From NCBI RefSeq assembly GCF_000170795.1, contig NZ_ABCM01000001.1:62001-126000 (forward strand): DNA of 64,000 nucleotides, given 5' to 3'. The position numbers and the translations under genes are program-made. Origin of the DNA: Pedobacter sp. BAL39. Lineage in GTDB: Bacteria; Bacteroidota; Bacteroidia; Sphingobacteriales; Sphingobacteriaceae. Positions 1-8,320 of the stretch are shown one piece after another; within the stretch, counting starts at the first letter, position 1; each line of letters opens with the position of its first letter. The notes beneath the pieces were generated by a model. The model saw nothing but the letters and a program-made list of their open reading frames with translations, was not told where the DNA came from and did no database searches.

Positions 1-351
1 TGGACTAATGGCCGTGAGCAAGTCCATCATAGTTGCCGCCAGTGGACTGCCCATACCGAAATTGATGATGGTAATGCCATTGGCCGTCACACTTTGCATG
101 GGTTTATCCAGCCCCATAATCGGTGCATTGTCATTCCATTCAGAAAACATCTGTACATACTTACTGAAATTGGTGAGCAGGATGTACTGTCCGAAGTCCT
201 CCAGCGGCCTTCCGGTATACCTTGGCAACCAGTTTTTCACAATCTCCGCTTTCGTTTTCAATCCCGGCTTGACCGGCGACTCCACTTCTTTTAATTTCTT
301 TCTTTTTTTTCCTGGATTTTCATCTTTGTTTACCTCTAATTCTTCATTCAT
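1..351 (-). CDS. amn: AMP nucleosidase, N-terminal part (cut by window edge)
   Basis: Only the first 117 codons are inside the window; the gene runs off the left edge. The start is the ATG at 349-351, preceded on the minus strand by a purine-rich AAAGGAG about 6 bases upstream. The protein opens with a charged Lys/Glu-rich stretch, then reads KTKAEIVKNWLPRYTG, followed by GQYILLTNF and NFGMGSPLAATMMDLL. I recognise this as the beginning of Bacteroidota-type AMP nucleosidases, which hydrolyse AMP to adenine and ribose 5-phosphate in purine salvage and energy-charge control. The assignment rests on family memory of this N-terminus; the catalytic core is outside the window. The gene is not obviously co-transcribed with clpX, because a terminator separates them. 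Confidence 0.75.
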   Translation of the reverse strand, partial: MNEELEVNKDENPGKKRKKLKEVESPVKPGLKTKAEIVKNWLPRYTGRPLEDFGQYILLTNFSKYVQMFSEWNDNAPIMGLDKPMQSVTANGITIINFGMGSPLAATMMDLLTAISP

Positions 352-481
352 ATATTTCTCCTTTTATTAATTACTACTTGTGATGATTACTCCGCTTTAT
401 TATGACCAACCCGTCTATACCATCAACAAATTCAGCTGCACCCCAGAGTATTTCCCCTGCAAAAGCTCAAATAACAAGTTA

Positions 482-510
482 AAAAAAATCCCCGTGAAAA
501 CGGGGATTTA
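482..510 (-). terminator. Rho-independent terminator after clpX
   Basis: The stem AAATCCCCG/CGGGGATTT has a short loop and is followed on the minus strand by a run of T. It starts 5 bases after the clpX stop, so it ends the clpP-clpX transcript. Confidence 0.85.
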
Positions 511-514
511 ATAT

Positions 515-1756
515 TTAAGCTGCTTTTAACTTTTTGAAGTCGGCCTTCTCGAACTTTTCAATCGCGTAGTCCAGCGTGATAACCAGTTCCTTTATGCCCG
601 GATCCGATGGGATGTCGAACATTGCATCCAGCATGATCGCTTCACAGATGGAGCGCAGCCCCCTGGCACCCAGTTTATATTCCATGGCTTTGTCTACAAT
701 AAAGTCGAGCACTTCGTCTTCAAAGACCAGTTCCACTCCTTCAAATTCAAAGAGTTTCACATATTGACGGAACAATGAGTTTTTCGGTTCAGTCAGAATG
801 TTTCTCAGTGCAGATTTATCCAATGGATTCAGGTGTGTCAGCACCGGCACACGACCGATCAGCTCAGGGATTAAACCAAATGATTTTAAATCCTGCGGCG
901 TGATGTATTTATAGAGGTTTTTAAGGTCAAGATCAACATCATCTTTTTTCACCTTATAACCTACCGCCTGTGTACGCAGCCTGTTTGCAATCTTGCGTTC
1001 AATGCCATCAAAGGCACCACCACAGATAAACAAAATGTTGTTGGTGTTCACAGGAATCATTTTCTGATCAGGGTGTTTACGTCCGCCCTGAGGTGGAACG
1101 TTCACCACTGTTCCTTCCAGGATTTTCAATAAAGCCTGTTGTACACCTTCACCGGATACATCTCTGGTGATCGACGGGTTGTCGCTCTTACGGGCAACCT
1201 TATCTACCTCATCAATGTAAACGATACCCCGTTCCGCTGAAGCTACGTCATAGTCAGCCGCCTGCAGCAACCGTGTCAGGATACTTTCTACATCCTCTCC
1301 AACATATCCGGCCTCTGTCAGTACAGTAGCATCACAGATACAGAAAGGGACGTGAAGGATCTTGGCAATCGTTTTTGCCAATAGGGTTTTACCTGTACCC
1401 GTTTCACCAACGAGCATGATGTTAGACTTCTCTATTTCTACTTCATCTTCCTTGTTCACCTGCTGGCTCAGTCGTTTGTAGTGGTTATAAACCGCTACCG
1501 ACAGCACCTTCTTAGCATCATCCTGACCAATAACATACTGGTCAATGTGGGCTTTGATTTCTGCGGGCTTCAACAGGGTGATGGAAGTATCTAAAGATTT
1601 TGCCTTTTTAGTTCCCAGCTCTTCAGTGAGCAGCTGGTTGGCCTGCACGACACATTTGTCGCAGATGAAGGCATCAAGACCTTCAATCAGCATCAACGTA
1701 TCCTGCTTACCGGAACCGCAAAAAGAGCAACGGGATTCTCTATTTTGTTTAGCCAT
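515..1756 (-). CDS. clpX: ATP-dependent Clp protease ATP-binding subunit ClpX
   Basis: AAA+ unfoldase that recognises, unfolds and threads substrates into ClpP in the cytosol. I chose the ATG at 1754-1756 (413 aa, protein begins MAKQNRES) over an upstream in-frame start that would add 12 atypical residues. The zinc-binding domain has Cys10, Cys13, Cys32 and Cys35. Walker A is GETGTGKT at residues 117-124, Walker B is VYIDE at 179-183, and the arginine-finger region GLIPELIGR follows. The gene overlaps the 3' end of clpP by 8 bases, so the two are translated from one mRNA. The loop that usually carries the ClpP-docking tripeptide IGF reads VGY here (context QAVGYKVKK). Length and motifs are otherwise those of ordinary ClpX. 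Confidence 0.97.
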   Translation of the reverse strand: MAKQNRESRCSFCGSGKQDTLMLIEGLDAFICDKCVVQANQLLTEELGTKKAKSLDTSITLLKPAEIKAHIDQYVIGQDDAKKVLSVAVYNHYKRLSQQVNKEDEVEIEKSNIMLVGETGTGKTLLAKTIAKILHVPFCICDATVLTEAGYVGEDVESILTRLLQAADYDVASAERGIVYIDEVDKVARKSDNPSITRDVSGEGVQQALLKILEGTVVNVPPQGGRKHPDQKMIPVNTNNILFICGGAFDGIERKIANRLRTQAVGYKVKKDDVDLDLKNLYKYITPQDLKSFGLIPELIGRVPVLTHLNPLDKSALRNILTEPKNSLFRQYVKLFEFEGVELVFEDEVLDFIVDKAMEYKLGARGLRSICEAIMLDAMFDIPSDPGIKELVITLDYAIEKFEKADFKKLKAA

Positions 1757-2450
1757 TATTTTCTTTGTTATTCGCACCCAGCACTTCATCAATCATACCA
1801 AAGCTCTTCGCTTCGTCAGCTTTCATCCAGTAATCCCTGTCTGAAGCTTTCTCTACCCACTCGTAAGACTGGCCGGAGTGATTGGAAATGATGTCGTACA
1901 ATTCTTTTTTCAATTTGAGCATCTCTCTCAGGTTGATCTCCATGTCTGATGCCACACCCTGAGCACCTCCTGAAGGCTGGTGGATCATCACACGTGAGTG
2001 AGGCAGCGCCGCACGTTTACCTTTTGCTCCTGCAACTAGCAGTACAGCACCCATAGATGCAGCCATACCAGTACAGATCGTCGCTACATCAGGACTGATG
2101 TACTGCATGGTATCGTAAATACCCAGACCTGCATATACAGACCCACCTGGTGAATTGATGTAAATCTGAATGTCCCTTTGGTTGTCCGTAGACTGAAGGA
2201 ACAGCAACTGCGCCTGGATGATATTGGCATTGCCATCATAAATGGCGTCACCTAAAAAGATAATGCGGTCCATCATCAGACGGGAGAACACATCCATCTG
2301 CGCAACGTTCAACTGGCGCTCCTCGATGATGTAGGGGGTCATGCTTTTTGGTGAGTTGTTGGTAGCACCAATGAAACGGTCTACATTTAAACCATTAATA
2401 CGATGGTGTTTAACTGCGTATTTTCTAAATTCGTCTTTGTCTATCTTCAT
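1749..2450 (-). CDS. clpP: ATP-dependent Clp protease proteolytic subunit ClpP
   Basis: Serine protease subunit that forms the tetradecameric chamber used by ClpX. The 233-aa protein has the triad in family context: Ser132 in GMAASMG, His157 in VMIHQPSGG and Asp206 in DRDYW. The oxyanion glycine stretch SPGGSV lies at 100-105. It has an N-terminal extension of about 35 residues relative to E. coli mature ClpP, which fits a processed propeptide or a lineage-specific tail. It overlaps clpX by 8 bases. The 5' region holds a small hairpin (2481-2493) and an 8-bp inverted repeat (ATTACCAA/TTGGTAAT, 2532-2562). Confidence 0.97.
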   Translation of the reverse strand: MKIDKDEFRKYAVKHHRINGLNVDRFIGATNNSPKSMTPYIIEERQLNVAQMDVFSRLMMDRIIFLGDAIYDGNANIIQAQLLFLQSTDNQRDIQIYINSPGGSVYAGLGIYDTMQYISPDVATICTGMAASMGAVLLVAGAKGKRAALPHSRVMIHQPSGGAQGVASDMEINLREMLKLKKELYDIISNHSGQSYEWVEKASDRDYWMKADEAKSFGMIDEVLGANNKENNG

Positions 2451-2531
2451 CGAAGTATGTATTTATATTTAATTTTAAAGCGCCCTTCGGGCGGTATTTT
2501 CGGATGTTATGGCTACGGATAGCTGATATGG

Positions 2532-2562
2532 ATTACCAAATTAATTAAACTAAGTTGGTAAT
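2532..2562. promoter_or_regulatory. Inverted repeat upstream of clpP
   Basis: ATTACCAA and TTGGTAAT form a perfect 8-bp inverted repeat with a 15-base spacer. It lies about 80-110 bases upstream of the clpP start and downstream of the trigger factor terminator. It could be a regulator-binding site or simply a hairpin; no regulator can be named from the sequence. Confidence 0.3.
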
Positions 2563-2604
2563 TTATTGTGGTATTGTAAAATTTCCAAATCTGATGATAT
2601 AAAT

Positions 2605-2631
2605 AAGGCGGCCTTTTTCCAAAGCCGCCTT
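2605..2631 (-). terminator. Terminator after trigger factor gene
   Basis: The stem AAGGCGGC/GCCGCCTT has an 11-base loop and is followed on the minus strand by TATTTATA. It lies 40 bases past the tig stop. The T tract is imperfect, so termination may be partial and allow read-through into clpP. Confidence 0.6.
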
Positions 2632-2672
2632 ACCAAAAGATTTATATTTTTAAGCTAACTGAACAATCAGTC

Positions 2673-4019
2673 TTATTTCAATTCTATAAATTTATTGTAA
2701 GCAATTTCCTTCTGATCTAACGTAGCAACCGATTTGATGTAATCAAAAACCTTGATGGCTTTTACTTCATCAAAGATGCGGTTCGCATTGTCTTTCTCTT
2801 TCAGGAAAGTAGCGGTGTACTGTGCCAGCTGATCTTCCGGCATCGGCGCAGGGCTATACATTCTGAACTGGGCATCAAGACGTTGTTTTGCAGTTTCAAA
2901 AACATCTTCGTATTTAATCTCGATGTTATTGTCTTTAATCAGTTTGTTCTCAATTAAAGTCCATTTCAGGTTTTTAGCAAAATCATCGTATCCTTGCTCC
3001 AACTCTTCATCTGTAAGCTTCTCATTCGTTGCTTTCAACCACTTGCGAAGAAAAGCATCAGGAAGCTCAATGTTCACGCCTTCAATCAGCTGAGTGTACA
3101 TGTCGTTCTGCAGTTTACGATCCGCATCCTGCTGGAACATTCCCTCTACTTCTTCAGTGATCTTAGCAGTAAAGCCGGCTTCGTCAGTAACCACACCTTC
3201 ACCAAATATTTTATCAAAGAACTCCTGGTTTAAATCAGCTTCCTCTAAACGGTTCACGTTTTTAACGGAGACTGTGAATTTAGACTGCAGGTCTTTCGCA
3301 TCTTCTTCAGAGATGTTCAACAATTTAGCAATGATTACCTCATTTTTGTCAAACGCCTTAGGTACGTCAAGCTCTACAACATCATCTTTCTTTAAACCTA
3401 CTAAAGATTTTAAAATCTTTTTGTCTGTTACCTGGTCTAAACGAATAGAACCGGTAGCGCTAATGCCACCTTCAAAAACTGAACCATCGGCAGAAAGTTG
3501 TGTTAATTCGGCATAAAGCACGTCATCTTCTGCCGAAACTTCCGGGTTTGTCATTTTGCCATAACTTCTTCTGATGTTTTTGATCCTTGAAGCCAGTGTT
3601 TCTTCATCAGCCTTCACTTTATATTCAGTGAATTTGTCTTTTGAAGTCACCTCAAGTCCGACAGCTGGCGCAAGACCAAGTTCATAGTCGAAATCAAACT
3701 CGTCCGTACCGTCCCATTTGAATTCTTTGGTATCATCCATTACCGGCAAAGGCTGGCCAAGGATTTCTACTTTATTGTCAGTAAGATGTTTATTTAACGT
3801 TTCGCTCAGCAGGTTGTTGATTTCTTCAACCAGGATGCTTCTGCCGTACATCTTTTTGATGTGCGCTGCAGGCACCATTCCCTTACGGAAACCAGGAAGG
3901 TTTGCTTTTTTAGCTTGTTCCTTTATAGACTTATCAACCTTTTCAGTATAATCTTCAGGTGAAATCTTAATTTTCACGACTGCGTTTAAGTCGTTAATTT
4001 TTTCCTGTGTAATGTTCAT
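2673..4019 (-). CDS. tig: Trigger factor, ribosome-associated chaperone
   Basis: 448-aa chaperone that binds the ribosome exit tunnel and shields nascent chains. The ribosome-docking signature GFRKGMVP is at residues 43-50 of the N-terminal domain. A central FKBP-like peptidyl-prolyl isomerase region (about 150-250) and a long helical C-terminal arm follow. The FKBP part is divergent, as is usual for Bacteroidota trigger factors, and may lack isomerase activity. The order tig-clpP-clpX is the widespread bacterial protein-quality-control cluster. Length matches the family. Confidence 0.95.
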   Translation of the reverse strand: MNITQEKINDLNAVVKIKISPEDYTEKVDKSIKEQAKKANLPGFRKGMVPAAHIKKMYGRSILVEEINNLLSETLNKHLTDNKVEILGQPLPVMDDTKEFKWDGTDEFDFDYELGLAPAVGLEVTSKDKFTEYKVKADEETLASRIKNIRRSYGKMTNPEVSAEDDVLYAELTQLSADGSVFEGGISATGSIRLDQVTDKKILKSLVGLKKDDVVELDVPKAFDKNEVIIAKLLNISEEDAKDLQSKFTVSVKNVNRLEEADLNQEFFDKIFGEGVVTDEAGFTAKITEEVEGMFQQDADRKLQNDMYTQLIEGVNIELPDAFLRKWLKATNEKLTDEELEQGYDDFAKNLKWTLIENKLIKDNNIEIKYEDVFETAKQRLDAQFRMYSPAPMPEDQLAQYTATFLKEKDNANRIFDEVKAIKVFDYIKSVATLDQKEIAYNKFIELK

Positions 4020-4056
4020 CTTTCTGAATCAATATTGTTATTAAATGTCTTTATAT

Positions 4057-4087
4057 AAAAATTCCCCCGTTTTGCGGGGGAATTTTT
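4057..4087 (-). terminator. Strong terminator after tRNA-Leu
   Basis: An almost perfect palindrome, AAAAATTCCCCCG/CGGGGGAATTTTT with a 5-base loop, lies 4 bases after the tRNA. The minus-strand copy ends in a T run. It also separates the tRNA from tig. Confidence 0.85.
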
Positions 4088-4090
4088 AAG

Positions 4091-4172
4091 TGCGGAAGAA
4101 GGGACTCGAACCCCCACGCCGTGAAGCGCCAGATCCTAAGTCTGGTGCGGCTACCAATTACGCCACTTCCGC
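4091..4172 (-). tRNA. tRNA-Leu, anticodon UAG
   Basis: An 82-base cloverleaf on the minus strand. The acceptor arms GCGGAAG and CTTCCGC pair, the anticodon loop CTTAGGA in a CCAGA/TCTGG stem gives anticodon UAG (codon CUA), and a long variable arm typical of tRNA-Leu precedes the GGTTCGAGTCC T arm. The 3' CCA is not encoded. Confidence 0.95.
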
Positions 4173-4198
4173 AGTTAGGATGTATTTCTTTAGGACTG

Positions 4199-4229
4199 CA
4201 AAGATAGGGATAGTTTTCAAAAAGCAAAA
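4199..4229 (-). promoter_or_regulatory. Bacteroidota-type promoter for tRNA-Leu
   Basis: Minus strand: -33 element TTTTG (4225-4229), an 18-base spacer, then the -7 element TATCTTTG (4199-4206), a perfect fit to TAnnTTTG. The box ends 27 bases before the tRNA 5' end. Confidence 0.7.
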
Positions 4230-4353
4230 TTCTTTTAGGATAAAAAACACAGAAACAGCCTAACCCATTGGTTATACAGCGTTTAATTTTCGAAGCATAC
4301 CGTCTTTAACGCTTGCAAATAGCTAACTGACGGTCTCAGGCCGCTTTAACAAC

Positions 4354-5148
4354 CTATAGTTCCTTCTGAAACTGAAAAAAATACTGTACTGCCTTGACCA
4401 GACGACTGCCATACCAGGAGAACATCTCTCCATCCACCAGCATCACCTTCACTCCCGGCAACACCAACTGCATTTCCTCAAGGTCTTTTTCTTTAAAAGG
4501 ATAGGGCTCCGACGAAAGAAACAGCAACTCTGGCTGGCGCGCAGCCAGTTCCTCCATGCTGACCACCGGATAACGTTTTTCCCTCACCACATTAGTCAAT
4601 CCAATGGTAGTCATCAGGTCATCAATAAACGTATTGCGGCCGGCAAACATAAAAGGCTTGTTCCAGATCAGGTAAGCTGCTTTTTTATCAATGCCCTGCT
4701 GAAGTGCCAGGGTACGAAGATCACTGAATCCTGCATGAATCAGATGATTCAGATAAGCGGCCTCCGGCTCCCGGTCTACCAGGGCACCGATGGCGGAAAT
4801 GGCCTGCATGGCGTCATCGAGATTGCAGATATCACTCATCCACACCGGATACTCCTCCATCAGCAGTTCTACCTGCGCCTGATCATTTTCTTCTCTGTTG
4901 CCAATAATCAGGTCGGGCTCAAGGCTCCTGATCAGCTCGATGTTCAGCTTTTTAGTCCCTCCTACTTTCGTACGCTCCGCGAATTTAGCAATGGGGTGCA
5001 CGCAGAACTTCGTCAGTCCGATGATCTCGGCATCCAGTCCCAGGTCAAACAGCAGTTCGGTTTGGGAGGGCACTAAAGAAATGATCCGCCTGGGAGATTT
5101 GGGGACCACAATGGTACGCTGGAGTTGATCGGTAACACTTCGCTGCAT
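4354..5148 (-). CDS. Helical-backbone metal-receptor protein (BtuF-like fold), cytosolic
   Basis: 264-aa protein with the fold of cobalamin/siderophore periplasmic binding proteins: RRIISLVPSQTELLFDLGL near the N-terminus, then GLTKFC, VGGTKKLNIELI and EPDLIIGNRE. It has no signal peptide or lipobox, so it probably stays in the cytosol, unlike BtuF. No permease or ATPase of the BtuCD type is adjacent. Related proteins without signal peptides are common in Bacteroidota; their ligand is unknown to me. The start is the ATG at 5146-5148. A perfect TATCTTTG box lies only 4 bases upstream, which suggests a leaderless mRNA. Confidence 0.75.
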   Translation of the reverse strand: MQRSVTDQLQRTIVVPKSPRRIISLVPSQTELLFDLGLDAEIIGLTKFCVHPIAKFAERTKVGGTKKLNIELIRSLEPDLIIGNREENDQAQVELLMEEYPVWMSDICNLDDAMQAISAIGALVDREPEAAYLNHLIHAGFSDLRTLALQQGIDKKAAYLIWNKPFMFAGRNTFIDDLMTTIGLTNVVREKRYPVVSMEELAARQPELLFLSSEPYPFKEKDLEEMQLVLPGVKVMLVDGEMFSWYGSRLVKAVQYFFQFQKEL

Positions 5149-5152
5149 GCCG

Positions 5153-5160
5153 CAAAGATA
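5153..5160 (-). promoter_or_regulatory. TATCTTTG -7 box directly before the metal-receptor gene
   Basis: A perfect TAnnTTTG element on the minus strand, separated from the ATG by 4 bases. No clear TTTG is seen at the expected -33 distance. If it is used, transcription starts at or just inside the start codon. Confidence 0.45.
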
Positions 5161-5199
5161 ACGCTCTTTACCGGAATTACCCTGCTTTCCTCAGATCCA

Positions 5200-5889
5200 T
5201 CAGGATTGCAGTTCCGGAGCTACATCTTCTTTGATGACGCCATCCAGCAGGTGCAAGATCCTTTTGCCATAGCCGGCATTGACCTCTGAGTGTGTCACCT
5301 GCACAATCGTGATGTTATCTTCTTCGTTCAGCTTTTTAAAAAGCTCCATGATCTGCAATGCCTGGGCAGACTGCAAATTACCTGTAGGCTCATCTGCAAG
5401 AATGATGGTCGGCTGTGCGGCAACTGCGCGCGCGATACCCACGAGCTGCTGCTGCCCACCGGACAGCTGATTGGGAAACAGGTCTTTTTTCCCTACGATA
5501 TTGAACCGGTCCAGCATATCCGCTACGCGGCTTTTACGTTCGGCACTTCCAATCTTCTTATACAACAATGGCGCTTCTATGTTTTCGGCTACCGTCATCT
5601 CATCAATCAAATGATAAGCCTGAAAGACAAAACCGATATGGTTGCGGTATAACTCAATACGCTTTCTTTCATTGAGCGAGGTCACATCAGTGCCCATGAA
5701 CTCATAAGCTCCATACGTTGGCTCCTCCAGCATCCCCAGGATGTTCAGTAAGGTAGACTTTCCAGCACCTGAAGGGCCCATGATAGACACAAATTCCCCC
5801 TGCCCTATTTCTGTGGTCACATGTCTCAGGATATAACTCTTCAGCCCCTTATTGGCGTAATATTTCTCTATGTTCTGTAATCTGATCAT
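5200..5889 (-). CDS. ABC transporter ATP-binding protein, divergent (LolD/MacB type)
   Basis: 229-aa nucleotide-binding domain that would energise the FtsX-type permeases encoded just upstream. Walker A GPSGAGKS is at 38-45, the Q-loop Gln at 90, the signature LSGGQ at 142-146, Walker B ending ADE167 and the H-loop His at 200. Two positions depart from the family. The residue after LSGGQQQ is Leu instead of Arg, and the D-loop reads NLQS instead of NLDS (Gln173 for Asp). The sister ATPase of the same operon (13188-13886) is canonical at both. This is the last gene of the operon, 18 bases after the permease stop. It may form an asymmetric pair with the sister or be less active. Confidence 0.9.
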   Translation of the reverse strand: MIRLQNIEKYYANKGLKSYILRHVTTEIGQGEFVSIMGPSGAGKSTLLNILGMLEEPTYGAYEFMGTDVTSLNERKRIELYRNHIGFVFQAYHLIDEMTVAENIEAPLLYKKIGSAERKSRVADMLDRFNIVGKKDLFPNQLSGGQQQLVGIARAVAAQPTIILADEPTGNLQSAQALQIMELFKKLNEEDNITIVQVTHSEVNAGYGKRILHLLDGVIKEDVAPELQS

Positions 5890-5907
5890 TTCTCTGGATT
5901 TAATTGA

Positions 5908-8298
5908 TTATTCATATTTCAACACCGCAGCAACATTGCCGCTTGCAACTTTATAAGACTGAAGGCTGACGATCAGGATGGTAAGTACTGTAGTCGCCAC
6001 GCCGGCAGCCAGGAAAGGAAGCAGTGGCACCTGTATCCTGAAAGCGAAATCACTCAGCCAGTTGTTGAGCAGCACGTAGGCTACAGGCCAGGCAATGACG
6101 TTGGCCAGCAACACCAGCTTCACAAAGCTACTGTTCAGCAAGGTAAGGATATCTACTATGGATGCACCAAGCACCTTGCGGATATTAATTTCTTTACTTC
6201 TCCGCTGGGTCGTCAATGCCGCAATGGCAAAGATGCCCATCAAGGCCAGAAAGATGGTCACCCCCGACAACATGCCGATAATCCGGCCCAGCTGCGCCTG
6301 CTTATACAGCATTCCCGCAAAGGACTGGTCCAGCAGCGTATATTTAATGGGAAAATCGGGCTCCAACCCCCGCCATGCGGCTTCGACGTCAGCAATGGTC
6401 CGCGCCGGATGCCGGGTAGAAAGGTTAACCAGCACATACTTTAAAGGGTTTCCCTTAATGTATTGAAAAACAAGGGGCTGATAGCTCTTCTCGGGACTAA
6501 AATGATTAAAATCTTTTACGACACCGATTACTTTATAATTTGAACCCCCACGCTTCAATATTTTTCCTAAAGGTTCCTTCAATTGAAAAGCACGTGCGGC
6601 AGCCTCCGTGATCATCACTGAATTGCTGGTATCCGCAGTATTGGAAGACTCAAATTCTCTTCCCTCCAGCAGGGTCATCCCCATTGCCTTGATATAGTTG
6701 ACATCAACACTCATGAAGTTCGAAGCGTAACTCCGTCCATCAACCGTGTAACCATTTCCGCCGGTATCTTCTCCAGGAATATGATCGGCCCTCGAAATCT
6801 GGTTTATTCCGTTGATGGTCATCAACGTATTCCTGATCTGCCTGAAGTGCTCATCAGACGTATCATCCATCATGGAAATCGCCATCACCTGCTCCGGCTT
6901 ATAACCAAGGTCTTTTTGCTGCATATAGGCCAGCTGGTCCCTGATCACCCAAACCCCGGAAATAAACAATACTGCAATAAAAAACTGCACCACGATCAGG
7001 CCATTGCGGATCAGATATCCCTCACTGCTGCTGGAGAAATTTCCTTTGAGGACCTTCGCCGGCAGCACCCTGCTGATCAACAGCGAAGGGTAAAGACCGA
7101 CAATAAGGATCAGCAGAAACAACACACCGACAATCTGCATGATGAGCAAGTAGTAGTCAGACCAGTCTTTCAGCGTAATGTCCTGTCCGACTAAACTATT
7201 AAATGCCGGCGACAGCAATTCGAGTAACACAATGGCAATCATCAGGCTCAACACACATTGCATCGCCGTCTCCATAATGAACTGCAGGGCAACCTGCAAT
7301 CGCCCTGCCCCAAGCACCTTCCTCACCCCTGTTTCCTTCGCCCTTTTTGTAGCCATGGTGATCGAGAGATTCATGAAGTTTACTGCTGCAATGATCAACA
7401 CCAGCGCGGCAACGACCAGCATCAGGTACATATAAGTACCCGTGCCATTCCCGGAAAATTCGTACTCAACCTTCTTGCTGCTGAGGTGAATGTCTGAAAC
7501 AGCCTGAAGGTATAACGTATTTTCATCTATAAATTCGTGGAAGCCTTCCTTGTCCTCTTCAGCTACACTTGTGAGCAATGCACTGAGTGTCTCGCGCCGG
7601 ACCTGGTTCAGATCAGCGGTGGTCTGCTTTAGGTCGGACTGCTCCTGAAGCTTCACATAGGTATAGTAGTTATTGCTGTAATATTCGTCAGACATGCTCT
7701 GCCTGAAACGCTTGAGTATATTGAAATGAAAATGTGCAGGAAAACGTGCTTCATCAATTACCCCCTCCACAATACCTTCAGAGGTTTTCCCCAGGGTCAT
7801 CGTTTCGCCTACAGGGTTCACCCCCTCACCGAAGATCAGGTCACTTGTCTTTTTTGTCAGGATGATAGATTGTGGTGAATTCAGTGCTTTCTCAGCATTG
7901 CCATATAAAAACGGATAATCAAACACCTTTAAGAAATTACTGTCGACCATCAGCACGCTGTTGAGGTACATGCGTTTGTCTTTTATTTTCAGTAACAAAT
8001 CTCCCATCCAGTATTCTCCAACCCTGGTGGAAGCCTTTACCGCTGCAACCTTTTCCTTTGCCAGCGTGGCCATATTCCCTGGACTCAGCGCCACGTCCTC
8101 ACTGCCAGAGGTGTAGTTGACACGGAAGACCTGCTGATATGCCTCGTTCCAGCGGTCGTACTTACGCTCGTAGTTGCCAAAACGCATCGCGAGCATGAAA
8201 ACAGTAAGCCCCACAGCAAGTCCCACAATGCTGATCAATGCATATCCTTTATTTTTCCAAAGGTTTCGTAAAGCAATTTTCAAATTTAGTCTGAACAT
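5908..8298 (-). CDS. MacB/FtsX-type ABC transporter permease, third copy
   Basis: 796-aa inner-membrane protein with the duplicated FtsX architecture common in Bacteroidota. TM1 lies near residues 18-38, followed by a large periplasmic MacB-core domain, three to four helices between about 290 and 450, a second periplasmic domain, and three C-terminal helices from about 685. The FtsX hallmark occurs twice: KRAKETGVRKVLGAG after the first domain and RRSKEINIRKVLGAS near the C-terminus. Such type VII ABC systems transmit force to the periplasm instead of carrying substrate through the membrane. It lies 22 bases after the preceding permease gene and belongs to the same operon. Confidence 0.9.
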   Translation of the reverse strand: MFRLNLKIALRNLWKNKGYALISIVGLAVGLTVFMLAMRFGNYERKYDRWNEAYQQVFRVNYTSGSEDVALSPGNMATLAKEKVAAVKASTRVGEYWMGDLLLKIKDKRMYLNSVLMVDSNFLKVFDYPFLYGNAEKALNSPQSIILTKKTSDLIFGEGVNPVGETMTLGKTSEGIVEGVIDEARFPAHFHFNILKRFRQSMSDEYYSNNYYTYVKLQEQSDLKQTTADLNQVRRETLSALLTSVAEEDKEGFHEFIDENTLYLQAVSDIHLSSKKVEYEFSGNGTGTYMYLMLVVAALVLIIAAVNFMNLSITMATKRAKETGVRKVLGAGRLQVALQFIMETAMQCVLSLMIAIVLLELLSPAFNSLVGQDITLKDWSDYYLLIMQIVGVLFLLILIVGLYPSLLISRVLPAKVLKGNFSSSSEGYLIRNGLIVVQFFIAVLFISGVWVIRDQLAYMQQKDLGYKPEQVMAISMMDDTSDEHFRQIRNTLMTINGINQISRADHIPGEDTGGNGYTVDGRSYASNFMSVDVNYIKAMGMTLLEGREFESSNTADTSNSVMITEAAARAFQLKEPLGKILKRGGSNYKVIGVVKDFNHFSPEKSYQPLVFQYIKGNPLKYVLVNLSTRHPARTIADVEAAWRGLEPDFPIKYTLLDQSFAGMLYKQAQLGRIIGMLSGVTIFLALMGIFAIAALTTQRRSKEINIRKVLGASIVDILTLLNSSFVKLVLLANVIAWPVAYVLLNNWLSDFAFRIQVPLLPFLAAGVATTVLTILIVSLQSYKVASGNVAAVLKYE

Positions 8299-8320
8299 AA
8301 TGTAGGATTAAGGGCGTTTG

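Noticed and set aside
8..370. 120-codon plus-strand open frame at the left edge
   Set aside because: It is the mirror of the AMP nucleosidase gene, whose minus-strand reading has a recognisable N-terminus and ribosome site.
4261..4353. Inverted repeat AGCGTT/AACGCT as a terminator
   Set aside because: Only 6 bp with a loop of more than 20 bases and no T run.
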